64,000 bases of DNA. It comes from Pterois miles. Its lineage: Eukaryota > Chordata > Actinopteri > Perciformes > Scorpaenidae. Shown here in pieces: positions 12,183 to 25,125 of this stretch. The translations under genes and the position numbers were made by a program. Below the pieces are notes generated by a model that saw only the letters and a program-made list of their open reading frames with translations, did no database searches and had not been told where the DNA came from. Numbering within the stretch: position 1 is the first letter of the stretch; each line of letters opens with the position of its first letter. Where the stretch lies: NCBI GenBank assembly GCA_947000775.1, contig CAMQGK010000565.1, positions 9,348,501-9,412,500 of the forward strand. The letters run 5' to 3'.

Positions 12183-13194
12183 CCTGTTGATGAAACTGTC
12201 AGTCAACCAGCTGAAATTTAATAAGCTATGTAAGTAGTCAAAAATGTCAATTTGAAATAGTGATCTGACAATTGATCATGTTTTATCTAACTGAGAAAAT
12301 AATAAGCAGATTATTCAATAATCATTTATAGAATAAAATATTCATTTCAGTGTCAATTTTAGAGTTTCACTAAAGATTCTTAGTGTTGGAAAAAAAAGCA
12401 ACTAAAGGAGTTTTACAGCATCACATTGACTGAGTGTACAGTGATGTGTTTTCAGTGGGAGATGCCATCTGTGTGCCCACTCTCCCCCCCGTCAGGTGGG
12501 CGGCTCTGTCCGGGCAGGTCCCTCTGTGTGAGGAAAGCCTCGGTCAGCACCCACATCCAGCTGCACAGTGCATCAGGAACAAAAACATTTACTGTATTTG
12601 ATGTAATGGTATGGTGCCTTGAATATAACCTCACCTTGAAGCTGTGCCAACCAAGGTGAACCTCAGGTTGATTTGTGCTCCAATGAATCATAAATTCTTC
12701 CTAACGATCCCAGAATTTTGTCATTGTTTCAGAGAAGATATCACGCACGGACTGCAGCAACTTTATTTCACCACTAACACCTCGGTAGCCACTTTGTGTC
12801 CTCAGGTATTTCCTGCATGGTTTTCTACATGATTTCACACTCACTCAATGTCGGTGTTTAGTTTTGAATCCACGGAGTTAAAGATTAGCCCACAAGTTCG
12901 GTTTCTTGTTTTGCTGGAAAGCTGGAAGTGTGTGTAAATCCTTTAGGCTTTTGTATGCACATCTTATCTTTGTTCCCTAGATAAAGAGTGGAGTAGTAAA
13001 TATGCAAACTGCCAGTGCCTGCAAGATGTCTTCCAATAAGCAGCAGGGTGGGAAACCGCCACCAGCCAACATCAGCCAAATACTGTTAACTTTAGGCCAA
13101 AGCTGATAAGACTCTTAGTGTTAACTACCACTCTGTCAGGTAAACACCTAGCATTTGTTGTTTTTTATTCTCTCTTCTACTTTGTTCACCTTCT

Positions 13195-13380
13195 CAAATT
13201 TGAGATTTTGTTGCTTTTCTCTGTTTCATATTATTGTTAATTCAATATCTTTGGGTTTTTACATGTTAGTGATACAAAACAAGACATTTAACTGTATCAC
13301 TTAGGCCTCTGGGAAGTGATTACCCAATCTCTTTCTATTTTCTGACAATTTATAATTGATTAATCATTTTTCCAAAGGAA
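13195..13380. mobile_element. Internal fragment of a GATTAATC-type hAT-like MITE
   Basis: The text TTGTTGCTTTTCTCTGTTTCAT, AATATCTTTGGGTTTTTACATG and CAAAACAAGACATTTAAC, ending in TTATAATTGATTAATCATTT, reads as a relative of the elements at 3456 and 4877. No clean ends are visible. Confidence 0.45.
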
Positions 13381-13402
13381 AAAAAAAATCATCAGTTGTA
13401 AC

Positions 13403-13796
13403 CAGGGCTGCCAAATTCGTTTTAAGACCATTAATTTCTTTAACTCAGTAATGCAACTTGTGACTTTTAGGTTGTAGCTGACTCATTTTAAAATCTCCCC
13501 TTTCCAGACATGCCCACTTTATGATAGTCCCAGTCAGTCTGGATCAAGTCATAGTCAAGTCAGCAGTCTGACACACTGACAGCTGTTGTTGCCTGTTGGG
13601 CTGCAGTTTGCCATGTTATGATTTGAGCATATTTTAAGGCTAAATGCAGAACCTGTGAGGGTGTCTGGACAATATTTGTTGTTGTTTTGTGTTGTGTTAA
13701 TTGATTTCCATTTATAATTATATACATACATTTGCATGAAGGAGCATATTTTTTCACTCCCATGTTGATGAAAGTATGAATTGATTGACAGCCCTA
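13403..13796 (-). mobile_element. hAT-like non-autonomous element, copy 1, with perfect 8-bp target-site duplication
   Basis: Ends CAGGGCTGCCAA and TTGACAGCCCTA form a 12-bp inverted repeat with 2 mismatches. They are flanked directly by GTTGTAAC on both sides (13395-13402 and 13797-13804). This is an exact 8-bp duplication, the hallmark of the hAT superfamily. Inner sequence (TGACTTGATCCAGACTGACTGGG, ATAAAGTGGGCATGTCTG on the reverse strand) is shared with five other copies. Compared with longer copies, its 5' half on this strand is deleted. No transposase is encoded. Confidence 0.85.
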
Positions 13797-14659
13797 GTTG
13801 TAACTCTACTGCAAACTTTCAAACATAGTTTTTGTGATCTATCCTTCGCTGTCTTTGGCAGATGGATAAAATAATATGTTTCCAACCAGTTACGAAGTGT
13901 CTTGACGATCACTGTTGTGGTCATCTTTCTGTTTTGAAACAAATGTAAGGTAAATGAGATACTTTCCTCCATCACCGTCCTGCTGACAGACTCGTCTCTG
14001 ATTGGATTTCTTAAATGCCTTCCTCACCAGCACGGAGGCGTTTGCCAGCGGTGCCAGAAGCCATTCATGTTACACTTGTTTAGTGTCAAATATGGAGGAG
14101 CTTTGCTCCGCTGAGCTTATGAGTCAAGGCCCCCAAGCTATTTCCTAATCAGCGGCATGCCTCCTACTCTTCTATTTCACCACATGGTGATATCCTGCTC
14201 TCTACTGAAATGAGGCGTGTGCATGCTTATCTGTCATCCCCCGCGCTCTAAATGAAAGACCAAAACCAATCTCCTTTTCTCCCGCTGCTGTCCCGAGCAG
14301 CGGCCTCACCTCGACCCCAGATCGCTCTCATTTCCTTGACTCTGGGTCCGTCCAGCTTCGTCATCAGGTCTCAGTCTGGCCCTTTGAAATGCTCATAATC
14401 ACAAAGTTCACTAGAGCAGCAAATGGTCCAAGCAGGCCTGCGGCTGCAGACAGCGGGGAGACACAAATGAAATCTTACCTCATCTGCATATTTCTCAGGC
14501 TTTAGTACTTGCAGTAAGGAGCACATGAAAGAGACACGTTGTAGATTGTTTATGTACATAGTCTGGTTGGTGACCTGGTCCATACCACAAAGAAACATGG
14601 ACAGAAACTTCTGGCTGTTTCATCCTGTAGAATTTGAACCTCTGAGACATTGATGTCTT

Positions 14660-14835
14660 TAAGAGGCTAAATAACACTACAAATTTTGGTGAGGAAGTGC
14701 TGTAATGGTCACATTCATAAGGGTCCCTTTCCTCTGACCTCCAGATATGTGAATGTAAATGGGTTCTATGGGTACCCACCAGTCTCTCCTTTATAGACAC
14801 GCCCACTTTATAATAATCACATGTAGTTTTAAGCA
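14660..14835 (-). mobile_element. hAT-like family, copy 2 (fragment)
   Basis: CTCTGACCTCCAGATATGTGAATG, GGGTACCCACCAGTCTC and GACACGCCCACTTTATAATAATCACATG match the middle of the family. Neither terminus is recognisable. Confidence 0.6.
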
Positions 14836-15667
14836 AAAACCATGCAGTTTTATGCATGCTGAATAAATGTTTTATTTTAGCCATCCGTATGTCTAAGTAC
14901 CATCAGAGGTAGGTGAGCAAGTGTTGAACTGGCCCTTTAATTGCATTTCGTCAGTTGTTTCCAGTCACATTTGTCTTTCTCAACCATTTCAACATGCTTC
15001 CTGAATACACAGATAATATCTACATTTCCTTAACCAAAAGGAAGTGGATAACGTATCATTCCAGGGTTAGGTCTCACCTCAGATGAGGACTAATCCCCCC
15101 TCCTCCCCATCGCTCCATTCAACCAGTAATCCCCACACAATGCCAGCAAAGGATTGTGCCAGAATGTGTACTCAAGTAATGGAGGCAAAGAGAGAAGAAA
15201 CCCTCCTCCTCATCTCTCTGTATGGCTTTTACCACCCTGCTGCGCTTCCAAACAATGCACCAACAAACAGAGACGCTATCAAGTCAATCCCTGGGACACG
15301 GCAGATATTGTCTCTGCAGGCTTTGATCTTATCCTCCTCATCGGTGATCCTGGCTTGAATCATTCTGCAGGAGGAAGGCAAGCTCACACCTGACACGGCT
15401 GAGGAGCTTTTCTCGGAACTGAATGGTGCGTTTTACGATTAAAAGGCTGCTTTTGTCGGCAGCTGGACTCTGCCAAACTGTTTTGGTTTAAGAGTAAGAA
15501 GTAAAAGTAACTTTAAAATGTGTTTTTCCAAAACAACTGTTGGCTGTTTTTAGTTTTATGGGAACTGATTCAGGTTTTGTTTTTGATTCACAAACCTAAA
15601 TTGTTGTTTTTATTCTTTTGGGGGAAAAATGATTACCAGTTTCCATTGTTATACATGTAAATAAAAG

Positions 15668-15867
15668 TGCTAACGAGAACCATATAGGGTTCTTTGGCTT
15701 GTCCTCATAGGATAGCCCTTTTTGTTTCCTGGTAGATCCTTTTTATTAAGGCTACACCCTGTCAGAAAGGTCTACGTACCTTACTCGACATAAAGTGTTG
15801 TACCTGGAACCATCTGTGAAAGGTTCCAAGAGGGGTTCTACAGAGAACCCTTCTATGGTGTAACATA
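15668..15867. repeat. AGAACC/GGTTCT-rich repeat, part 1
   Basis: It contains recurring GGTTCT, GAACC, GGTTCC and GGGGTTCTACAGAGAACCC motifs. Similar text resumes at 16640-16775 and 16965-17035, after the tandem array. Confidence 0.55.
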
Positions 15868-16004
15868 GTCTCACGGCTAATCTATTTCATTCATGTACAT
15901 AAAGACAAATTTTACCTTTTTTCATGACACTCAGCGCGACTTTCAATGTGTTTTTTTGCATTTTCCTACAAATAACCAGCAACATGTGACGCACGTTTCA
16001 ATTT

Positions 16005-16580
16005 CTGCTCCATCCATCTGCAACCGCTTATCCTGTTAGGGGTCGTGGGAGGACTGGAGCCGATAGCAGCTGGCATTGGTGAAGGTGGGATACACCCTAG
16101 ACAGGGAGGAAGCCGGAGAACCTGGGGAAAACCCACGCTAAAATGGGGAGAACATGCAGATTCCATACAAAAGTGGCCCAAAGTCAGATTCCAACCTGTG
16201 ACCCTTTTGCTGTGCTAACCAACATCTGCTCCATCCATCCATCCAACCATCTTCAACCACTTATCCCGTTAGGGGTCGTGGGGGGACTGGAGCTGATCCC
16301 TGCTGGCATTGGGCAAAAGTGGGGTACACCCTGGACAGGTCGCCAGTCAATTGCAGGGTACAGACAGACAGGCAACCATTCACAGTCATATTCACACCTA
16401 CAGGCAATTTAGAGTCATCAGTGAACCAGCATGTCTTTGGACTGTGGGAGGAAGCCGGAGAACCCGGAGAAAACCCACGCTCACACAGGGAGAGCATGCA
16501 AAATCCACACAGAAGAGCCCTAAGGCAGATTTGAACCTGCGACACTCTTGCTGTGAGGCGCCAGTACAAACCAACATCTG
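16005..16580. repeat. Tandem array of a CCATCC...AACCGCTTATCC repeat (two units)
   Basis: Unit 1 (about 16005-16227) lacks the middle of unit 2 (about 16228-16572). Both start CTGCTCCATCCATC and contain CTTATCC(T/C)GTTAGGGGTCGTGG, GGAAGCCGGAGAACC and AAAACCCACGCT. Both end near CTAACCAACATCTGCTCC or AAACCAACATCTGCTCC. Shared junction text points to tandem duplication followed by an internal deletion in unit 1. The repeat type is widespread in fish; its class is not assigned. Confidence 0.75.
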
Positions 16581-16639
16581 CTCCAGTCCTTTCAAAATAA
16601 AACTTTAGTTAGGTTTAGGAATAAATCGCGTTTAACAGT

Positions 16640-17035
16640 AAGGGCTGGGTGTAATAGTTTCACCCAGAACCCTCTCTGGAGGTTCTGTCTAGAACCCTTC
16701 CACCTTCTCAGGGTGCTAACAAGAACCCCTTTTATATTTCAAAGGTTTCATCCAGAACCTTAAAGGGCCTTTCACACAGGACATGGTTGTGTGGCATTCG
16801 CAGTGGCTAAATGCTGCAAAACGCCATACTGTCGTGCTGTAAGCCATTGGAAATAATTGGTTTAGAGCGCAGTGCTGCTGTTGTCACATTCTGTCTGAAA
16901 GACATGAAGGACAATCATAGTTCCCATTTTTAAAGGGTTGGGGGTGTTCCCTTTTAACACCCATGCTTTCAACAATCCTTTTCTTGTAAAAAGGGTTCTT
17001 TTGATGAAAAGAGTTCTTAATGGAACCCTTAAGGC
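16640..17035. repeat. AGAACC/GGTTCT-rich repeat, part 2, with an unrelated insertion-like middle
   Basis: Clusters of AGAACCC and GGTTCT occur at 16660-16775 and 16975-17035. Between them, 16776-16900 has a CCTTTCACACAGGACATGG start typical of short teleost TIR elements. Confidence 0.45.
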
Positions 17036-19607
17036 CCGACACAGCAACTCAACATCAAAGCAGCAACGAAGGCCGACTTTCGAGTCGCCTCACGTCACCT
17101 TTGTCTTGACCAAAACGTTGCACTCGAACACACCGCAAAGACTACAACCAGCGGCCAACCACCATGTACCTTCTGCACCTGCATGAGAGGAACTAACTCT
17201 CCACACCAGCAGGTGGTGGTAGTCTGTAGTCTTTGTCAATCAAAAAGGGAAACAGGAAGCCCGAGGACGACAGATATACAAACCGTTGATGATACCAACA
17301 TGAAACAAAGCAGCATTTGCTGACCATTTTGACACCACATAGCTTCATTCCAGTTGGCCATGTTGTTGTGAAAATATTTGTGTCCTGGAATGATCAGATT
17401 AGATGAAAGGGAAAAATACAAAGAGCCCTCTGTGTGTGTTTCTTTTAAGAGCGTAGTTAGGTTGCATCACACACCTTCCAGCCTGCACATTTTTCAAAGT
17501 AAAACATGGAACAAAGCCCTCATCATGAAGTCAGCATACTGAGGTCCTCCAGTCCTTACAAATTCTGGCTTCAGGCCCTGGTGGCTCAGTAAGTGAGCAC
17601 AAGCAGATGCAGCAAAATTATTCAAAGCCTGATCCCTGAAGATCTGTTGATGTATTTGTGTGTATAAGTGTGTGAGAGGGAAGTTGAGCAACACTGCGAA
17701 GCCAGATGCCAACTTTTTAGTTTAAGTTTTACAAGTGTGAAAAAGTAGCACAATGATGCATTGTTGCACTCATGGTCAGCTCTCTGAGGACAGAGGCTGA
17801 TTTGTTTGCTTCGTCATGCGGTATATGGAGACTCTGAAACACATGAATGGCTGCCACCTGCAAGCTGTCACGACATGCAGTGAAATATTTTATGGCGACT
17901 TCATAAAGATCTGCTTCTATAATAACCCAGTCTGCTTTTCTGAAGCTTTTTGATGAGGTTTTGGCTGTTTGTGTGTCCGCGGGATTTCACCGTTTATATT
18001 TAGTTTTGTTGGTTTCCATGCAAAGCTGCTGGAATATTGGATTTGCTTTTCTGTGTCACTCTGTTGAAGGGGACAAAATATGAAAGGCCGTGCCACTGAG
18101 CAATAAAAGGACATTTTCTTCCAGCGCTGCTTTATTCCTACTCTTGTACTCACATTTGTTTTGTTTTCTTCATCTGAAGTGAGGTCTACAGCTATGGCCA
18201 CAGAGTTTCTGCCAGTGACCTCATCTCATCCGTGCTGAGATGAGGAGGCCTGCGCCTTCGGACCTTATGTTGACCCTTGGTTGATAAGCTGTCTTACTGC
18301 CGCAGCGCAAGCCGACGCTGTTTACAACCTGAGGTTATCTGTCTGCTCCTCAACGGTTGCTGTTTTGCTGCAACTCTTCAGCTGCTGTTTCCCTCCCTTA
18401 CCTCATGTATGAGCAAGGCACCCACAGTTCAATCTGTCACCAAGACAGAAAACTACCCCTCAGAGCTGAGAAAGAATGAGAAGCAGAGAGCTTATAGTCA
18501 TGAAGGCGTACGCTATGCTCTAAATGCTAGCAAGAAGGCCTGAGGAGCTGTTTTTGGCAATTTCTGCTCTCACTGAAATCTTCACTGTGCAGATTCTGCC
18601 AAGTGTCTGCACCGGTGGGTGGATTTGATTATTCCAGACTGCTACGGAGCAGGATTTCTGGGGAAAAAAAGAGATTTGGCTGAATAGCTTTGAAAAGTGT
18701 CAGTTTTAGAAGTTATGTGCATATCCTGCTGTCCTCCTCAGCATAGAGGGACAATTATTTTGACATTGTCGGTGAAGCTGTGCACGGCAGAACAGCTGTA
18801 TCTTCGGACTATTTTGAGGGTAATGCTAATGCTAATAAAGTCATGAGAGCAGATGATTGGTGCTAACTCTCCGATGCAGCCTCAACGCTAAATCACCCCT
18901 TTACGTTCATGTGTCTCTGTAATTAAGAGCACATGTAGGAGAAGCAGCTGCTTCAGTAAATACGACTGATCGCTCTGCTTAGCTGCCAGATAGGAGATGG
19001 ATCTGACCTCAGAAAGACATTAATGCTCTAAAATAATGTCCTGAGTGAGTAATATGCAGGCTGAAAAAGCAGAGCAAGACTCATTTGCACCCTGAAAATT
19101 ACCCAGTGTCATAAATCATCTACTTACAGAGCAGTCAGGGTGTTTGGGGGTGTTTACATCCATATTCATCCACATTACACTTGTAGCCCTTTTTACCCTC
19201 AGGGACTATATATAAAAAGCACTGCTCTACCTACAGTATACATTCATCTGAAGGGAATGTAAACGCTCTCCAATTACAGGTTTGTGTTCACTCAAATTAA
19301 CAAAAACACACTTTCTCTTGTACATGTGGTGGAATCTACATGCAAATGTCTTTGGATTTATTCGTCTTTGTCTTGAGATTTGGGATACAGTGGAGGTGAA
19401 TGGAGTTTTGTCCAACCAGTTGCCAGAAAAGATGTTGGCACCGTACGCTTCTGCAAACCAGGAGATACACTGAGTGTAAACGTCCTACGAACCATAAATA
19501 CGTTCAGTATCAGCCTCGTATCAAGCTTGTAGAAATGTGCAATGCCATGACAACTACTTCTGGGTTAAGGTTGGAAAAAAAGATGATGGTTTGTGTTAAA
19601 ATAATAA

Positions 19608-19692
19608 TGTAACAACATAGCGCAACAACAGAGCGTAAGAACGTGGTGTGAAACGTGGCGTAACAACATGGCGTGACAACATGGCGTAGCTA
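19608..19692. repeat. 13-bp minisatellite (CGTAACAACATGG)
   Basis: Imperfect copies: GTAACAACATAG, CGCAACAACAGAG, CGTAAGAACGTGG, TGTGAAACGTGG, CGTAACAACATGG, CGTGACAACATGG, then CGTAGC. No gene. Confidence 0.7.
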
Positions 19693-22194
19693 GCAAAAAT
19701 AAATAACATCACCCTTATCAGACTTTCTTTTGTAATGTTACGTAACAAACATAAATAGTTTAAAGAGTAGTGTAAAGTCAACATTTACTACTACTATTAC
19801 GTAACTTTCAGTAATGGTCCTTCAAAATACTGTCACTTGCTCTGACCAAATGGAACAATGTAGACATCCAACACAGGCATTCAACATATCCATCCACTTT
19901 AAATTTACTGTCAAAAACTTCAACAGCAGCGTGTGTTTGCAACAACTTTCTACCAGGAAATCTTCCCCCAGCGAGAACAGTGAATTAGTCAGATTAACAA
20001 CGACATGTTTTCCTAATTTATTATGGTGAAGGCAGATACCTCAAAACCTGGATAAATTAAACAAAAACTACTGTACGTATCTGTTATGGCTATAGAAACC
20101 ACATAAGCAATAAAGTATAAGCTTTTCTGGGTGTAATAATCCTTTTTAAAGCTGAAAGCCAGCACTTAAACCTCAAAGTCATTGTTTTATTTCAAATTTA
20201 ATCTGCTACAGTAATAGGTGCCATAATTATTGAACTTTATAAATAATTTTAGGCTGTTTCTGCTGTTTCATTCCTCAGCGCTACCTGTCACTACCACATG
20301 ATACTGATTTTAAACTACAAGAGGTCATCAATGCACAAGGTTAGCATCAGATCAGTTAAGATCAGCCCATCACCACATACAGTATGCTCTTTTTATGCTA
20401 GTAGCTTTCTTTATGAGTACGAAAAAATAGTTTGTTGTAATATTAGTTAAAAGCAGCCTACAATGCAGGAAAATTGTTGGGAAATTGTATGCTAGAAAAT
20501 ACAGCCAAAACAAGTTATAATTTCTAGTCATACAAATACAAAGAGTTCAATTGGTGCTTACTGGCATCGTAATATAAATGAGATCCTGGCTCACTGACAT
20601 CACCGGCAGCCATAATAACCATCATGAGGGTCAGCGTCCTCACCACAGATGTCACAGCTATCGATGTGACCTCAGCATTTCAACAAATAAAAGTCAGGGT
20701 GAGACGTGTGAGTCCGGTGGGAACGTTTCACCGAATGTTTCATGCGGAAAATGCAAGTCGAGCATGACAAGCCCGGGTTTATATGGTATAATGTATCTCA
20801 TATGTCGGGAGCTTTTATGAAACACCTAGGATAGGAGCTGCATGGATGAAACCTAATATCAATCATCAACCTCTCTGTTAATGTAAACACCACCGACACA
20901 CACTTATTGAATAATTTTAGAACCATGCAAAAAATATTTTCTCTTAATATCTCATCTCTATCTGTGCACGTAAGAATGAGTTAAGGAGTCGACCCATCCA
21001 ATTCCCTTTGATCTGCAGACTGTAACTTTAGCTACTGTGTCAGTCTGACCAAATTTGCAGGGCAACTCTGGAAAGCTCATCTGAAGAATGTGCTGTTACT
21101 GTTAAGTAGAAGTGGAATCAAAGAAGCTCCCAGACGGAGCAGAAATAAGTGACTTTTGGCCCCCGATCACCGAGCTCAGCAGTCCCTCATTCTTCCCTTT
21201 TGTTTTGAATCACATAAATCACTGATCTCTGAAGAAGAAGAGGAGAAAAATCTGTTGATACATGCAGGAAAAGTCGAGAAAATGTCGAGCAGCGATGAAA
21301 AATCATCGCTTTATTCTCTGAGATGATATTTTAGACTCTTATTGGACGCAGAGGACACGGAGGATGCAGGATCATCAGTCACCCAGCCAGGTTTTATGTA
21401 GTTAGAGTGATTTAGTGAGAGCCTGGAAGCTGCATTGTTCCTGTGTGGGAGAAACCTGGAGAACACACACAAACAGATTATTTAACTGATAGAAATGGGC
21501 CGTGCATATGTGTGTGTTTGTGTGCAGGGAAGTGAAGGAAAGAGAGAAAAGAGAGGAAGAGGAGTAGGGGGGCGAACGGGCAAAACTGAAGTCAGGACCG
21601 GCTGGAGGGAAGGGGGGACAGACAGAGAGCCTTTCACACCTTTCAACATTTTCACGAAGATCTTATTTTCGCCATCAGTGGTGCATGAGAATTCCTGCTT
21701 TGCACAGGAAGTGATTTGTTTTACGTATTATATGTAAAACTCAAGAATTACACTTCGAATCTTTGAGCTATTTTGGATGGTTGAAGTGTGTGAGCAGTGC
21801 ATCACTGTGGGCAGCTAATAAAATTAAATTAGGCAATTAAAGGTTCTTTCCCACTTCTTTCCTGGGAAGAGATTTCACCCGCACAGGCTCCAGAGTGTTC
21901 ATGAAATAAGCATGTGAACTCTGAGAGAGTGTGAGCATGACTATGTACATTACAAACTGGACACCATCATTTCCCTCTGCGTGGAAAGGTCAGCTAATGG
22001 TGAATGATAATAAGAGTACTGCTTTTATTATCTAAATAAATTAAAATCAATGTATCAGAGGCTGAGCTATTCTTACTTTTGGTCCCTGATATGGTTGATA
22101 ATCACAAAACACTGGATCTGGAAAATCAACAGTTTGAAAATCAGCATCCAAAGTGTGTAAGAAAAAATTGTGTTAGTGTTAATTGTTATCGTGA

Positions 22195-22680
22195 CAACAT
22201 GGATGTATAAAGAGAACTGGAGCCAGTGTTGGAGGTGGGGCCTCGCTCATTCCTACGAAAGTCGCTCTGACCATCCGGCTACGTTGATTTGAATGGGAAT
22301 GTCCGTTCTACTCCTATTCTATTGCAGTCTAGTCAGGTCATTAAATCTGTTGGGGAGCTCTTCTTTTACATTGCTCTCCATGTGCTTATCTCACCGTTCA
22401 TGCACAGACCTTTCGGTAGCTGCTACTTGCAGCCTCAGATGCTGCCAAATGGCTTTACATGTCATTTGGAAACCAGTGATTTTAGAAACCTTCACTTTGC
22501 TGCATTGCTGCACAGAGGCGGCCACAGTAAGAGACGCCGTGATGACTGTCATTTCCAGAGCAGTGTCTATTTTTGAGAAATATTCATTCATGCTAAATGA
22601 ATCCAAGATGCCATTTGGCCACACAGAGTGTTCAAATGATCATTCAAGCCATCATTTACAGTGGCATTGAGTGACAGACA
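22195..22680. mobile_element. Probable dispersed element with short open frames
   Basis: AATGGGAATGTCCGTTCTACTCC and nearby text resemble sequence common in percomorph introns. Overlapping open frames of 95 and 125 codons lack any recognisable domain, and I regard them as chance frames in a repeat. Confidence 0.3.
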
Positions 22681-23240
22681 ATTTAAAAGCACTTACACAA
22701 CAAGATAAAAAACAACATAAACTGTTAGCTGCAAAGTATCTGAGGAATCAGGAACTTAACTAAAATACCATTGTAAAATGTTTTGTTTTTGCAAAAGCTG
22801 GATGTTCAATTATGTGATCAAATGTGTCGAAGGGGTTTGAAATAGTGTCTGTGTTCCCATTTTCTCCTCTGCAGTCTTAAGCTATAAGACTAAATACTGC
22901 ACAATGATTACATTACATTATATTATCATTACTACATCACCACAGCGTCTCCAAACATCACTGTCCAGATGTCATGAAAGGAAAATATGTCCTTACATTC
23001 CTCATTTAGTAAAATGTCTATGTTGTTTCATGCTTCTGAAAGTCTAATTTTACCGTACTCTACACATATTATTCTCACTGTCTTCTGTTGGACCGTTTAT
23101 GTGTGAGGCCGTTATAAACAGAGCTGTCGCCCTGCCTGGCGTCTCTGGAGGGCGAGGTCAGCTGCACTGCGTGCGCCGGAGTCTGTCCTCGCCTTATTGT
23201 CAGATTCTCTCACTCCCTTAACTGTCCCCAACACCCTGAC

Positions 23241-23285
23241 AGCAACACACACACACACGCACACACACATGCAAACACACATTAA
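23241..23285. repeat. CA-rich simple repeat
   Basis: Interrupted (CA)n, ACACACACACACGCACACACACATGC. A second (CA)12 tract lies at 23462-23486. Confidence 0.8.
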
Positions 23286-24775
23286 CACATGACTCCATGT
23301 GCTCGCTGCGACAGACCAGCCACCTGCGTACTTAGAAACACACACACTTCACGGTCGTTACAGCAACTGAGGGTCGGGTTGCAGAGTAACGTGCAGCCTG
23401 TGAGTCCAGGTGGAGTGCTGTAATGTGTGTCCTGACTTTACCGCAACAACACACACCCACCCCACACACACACACACACACACACAGAGCTATTTATGCA
23501 CTCTACATTCCTTTGCATTTCACTTTCTCTAAAAAATGCATTTCCACACACCCCGACGACAACCGAACCTCTCCACTGTCTGGAGTGCACATGCAATGCG
23601 GAGGTCAAAGGTCTGTTATTCCAGTGAGAGAGCCAGCTGAGCGTCCAGCAACGAGACAGACTTTGTGCATGTGTGCGAAAGTGCTAACTCGGGCTGAGCC
23701 TCCGCAAACACTGTGTGTATTTTTATACATTAGCAAGAGCGCCGTTACCCTATTTTTTGCACGGCAGTGACAATGTTTGTATCCAAACCCTCTCCTGCCA
23801 GTAACCCAGTCCAGGGTTCATAATTCAGGCATTAGTGTGTCTATTCACACACATGACCCAAGGGCCACAGTGAGAGTATGAAAACGACATTAGACCACGC
23901 AGATCACCTTTCACCCCCTTCTAGACTCTCTCGAGCGGTGCCGTAGGGTTTAGGAGCCCCACGACACCGAAACCCTATCGCCACGCCGTTGTTTTGGGGA
24001 CAATGGCTGCTGGTTAACTATGGAGAGAAAGGTGTACAATATTTCACGTGTCTGCCCCTCGGTGCCTGTTCTACGACTGAAAGACACGTTCACAAAATGG
24101 CCTGGAAGATGTAGAACATCAGGGGCACTTGGCAATACCGTAAATCTTTCAAAAGATCAATGTAGGAGAAAGGTGAAAAATTAGTTTTAAACTTGGACAT
24201 CAATAGGGCTATTGATACACTCAATGATTAATCCTTCATTAGGTATCAAACCTTAAAACCTTTTCTGATATGGACTAAAATTTGTCTGCAGGACCGTGTA
24301 TCAACCGTGTGAAATAAAAAGAGTAATTGTGACCTGGAAACATGCAGAGAGTACAGCAGCTAGTGAGCGAGCTGCAGATCTGCAGTAGCACATCGTAGTC
24401 ATCCATCATAAAAAGACTTGACAGAGAACTGAGGATTTTCTTTTCCTTTTTTTCCAAAGTTGAGGTTTGGTCGAAGAAGCCGATACCAGCAAAGCCTAGT
24501 ACATGTGGTTTTGATGACTTGCAGGTGAAAAGATGCCTTGCCATCCATCAAAAAAGGACTGTGTTTTATTAAAGCTGACAAGATTATAACCTCTGCTTCA
24601 ATGGCATTTGATGACTATATATAACAGGTTCTACAGGATCTCCTATCCAAAAGCCACCAAAAGTGGCTTGTTTGCTTCCACCTACAAAATATCTTTTGGC
24701 TCATACTCCAGTTTAGAAGCTGCTGCCAATTTTTGGGGATTTTTGAGATTTCATATCATTTTGAAGCTTCCCAGC

Positions 24776-25125
24776 GGTGTTCTTTATGTCGAACCTTCAA
24801 TTTTTGGTCAAAGTATATTCAGTCTTGTGAAGGGCTCATTGCATGAGTGGAATACAAAAAAACCTACAAAATGCAAGTCTCCTTCGAAAAATAATCCAAG
24901 GCACACTGTAGAGTTTGATCAAAATTAAATTACTTTTATTTTACATGTTTAAAATGGCCGTGTTGTGACTGACATACAGTAGAGCTCCATCAGGGTCGTT
25001 GTCCAGCATTTTAATTTTGTTCAAACGCTACGGTATGAGACTTACATTCAATCCTATTTGAGATCATATTCCACCCATGCAATGAGCCCTTCACAAGCAC
25101 AGTACACCTGAAAGATCCAAAGAAC
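24776..25125. repeat. Imperfect inverted repeat with 31-bp core arms
   Basis: Arms at 24824-24854 and 25067-25097 are reverse complements with one mismatch. Weaker complementarity continues outwards to GTGTTCTTT and AAAGAACACC. The spacer is about 212 bp. No coding sequence. It may be a foldback transposon or an old MITE. Confidence 0.65.

Noticed and set aside
17580..17640. tRNA-like TGGTGGCTCAGTAAGTGAGC
   Set aside because: No B box or cloverleaf pairing follows at a plausible distance.
22289..22670. Overlapping 95- and 125-codon open frames
   Set aside because: Two frames in the same repeat-like sequence without any known motif; likely chance.
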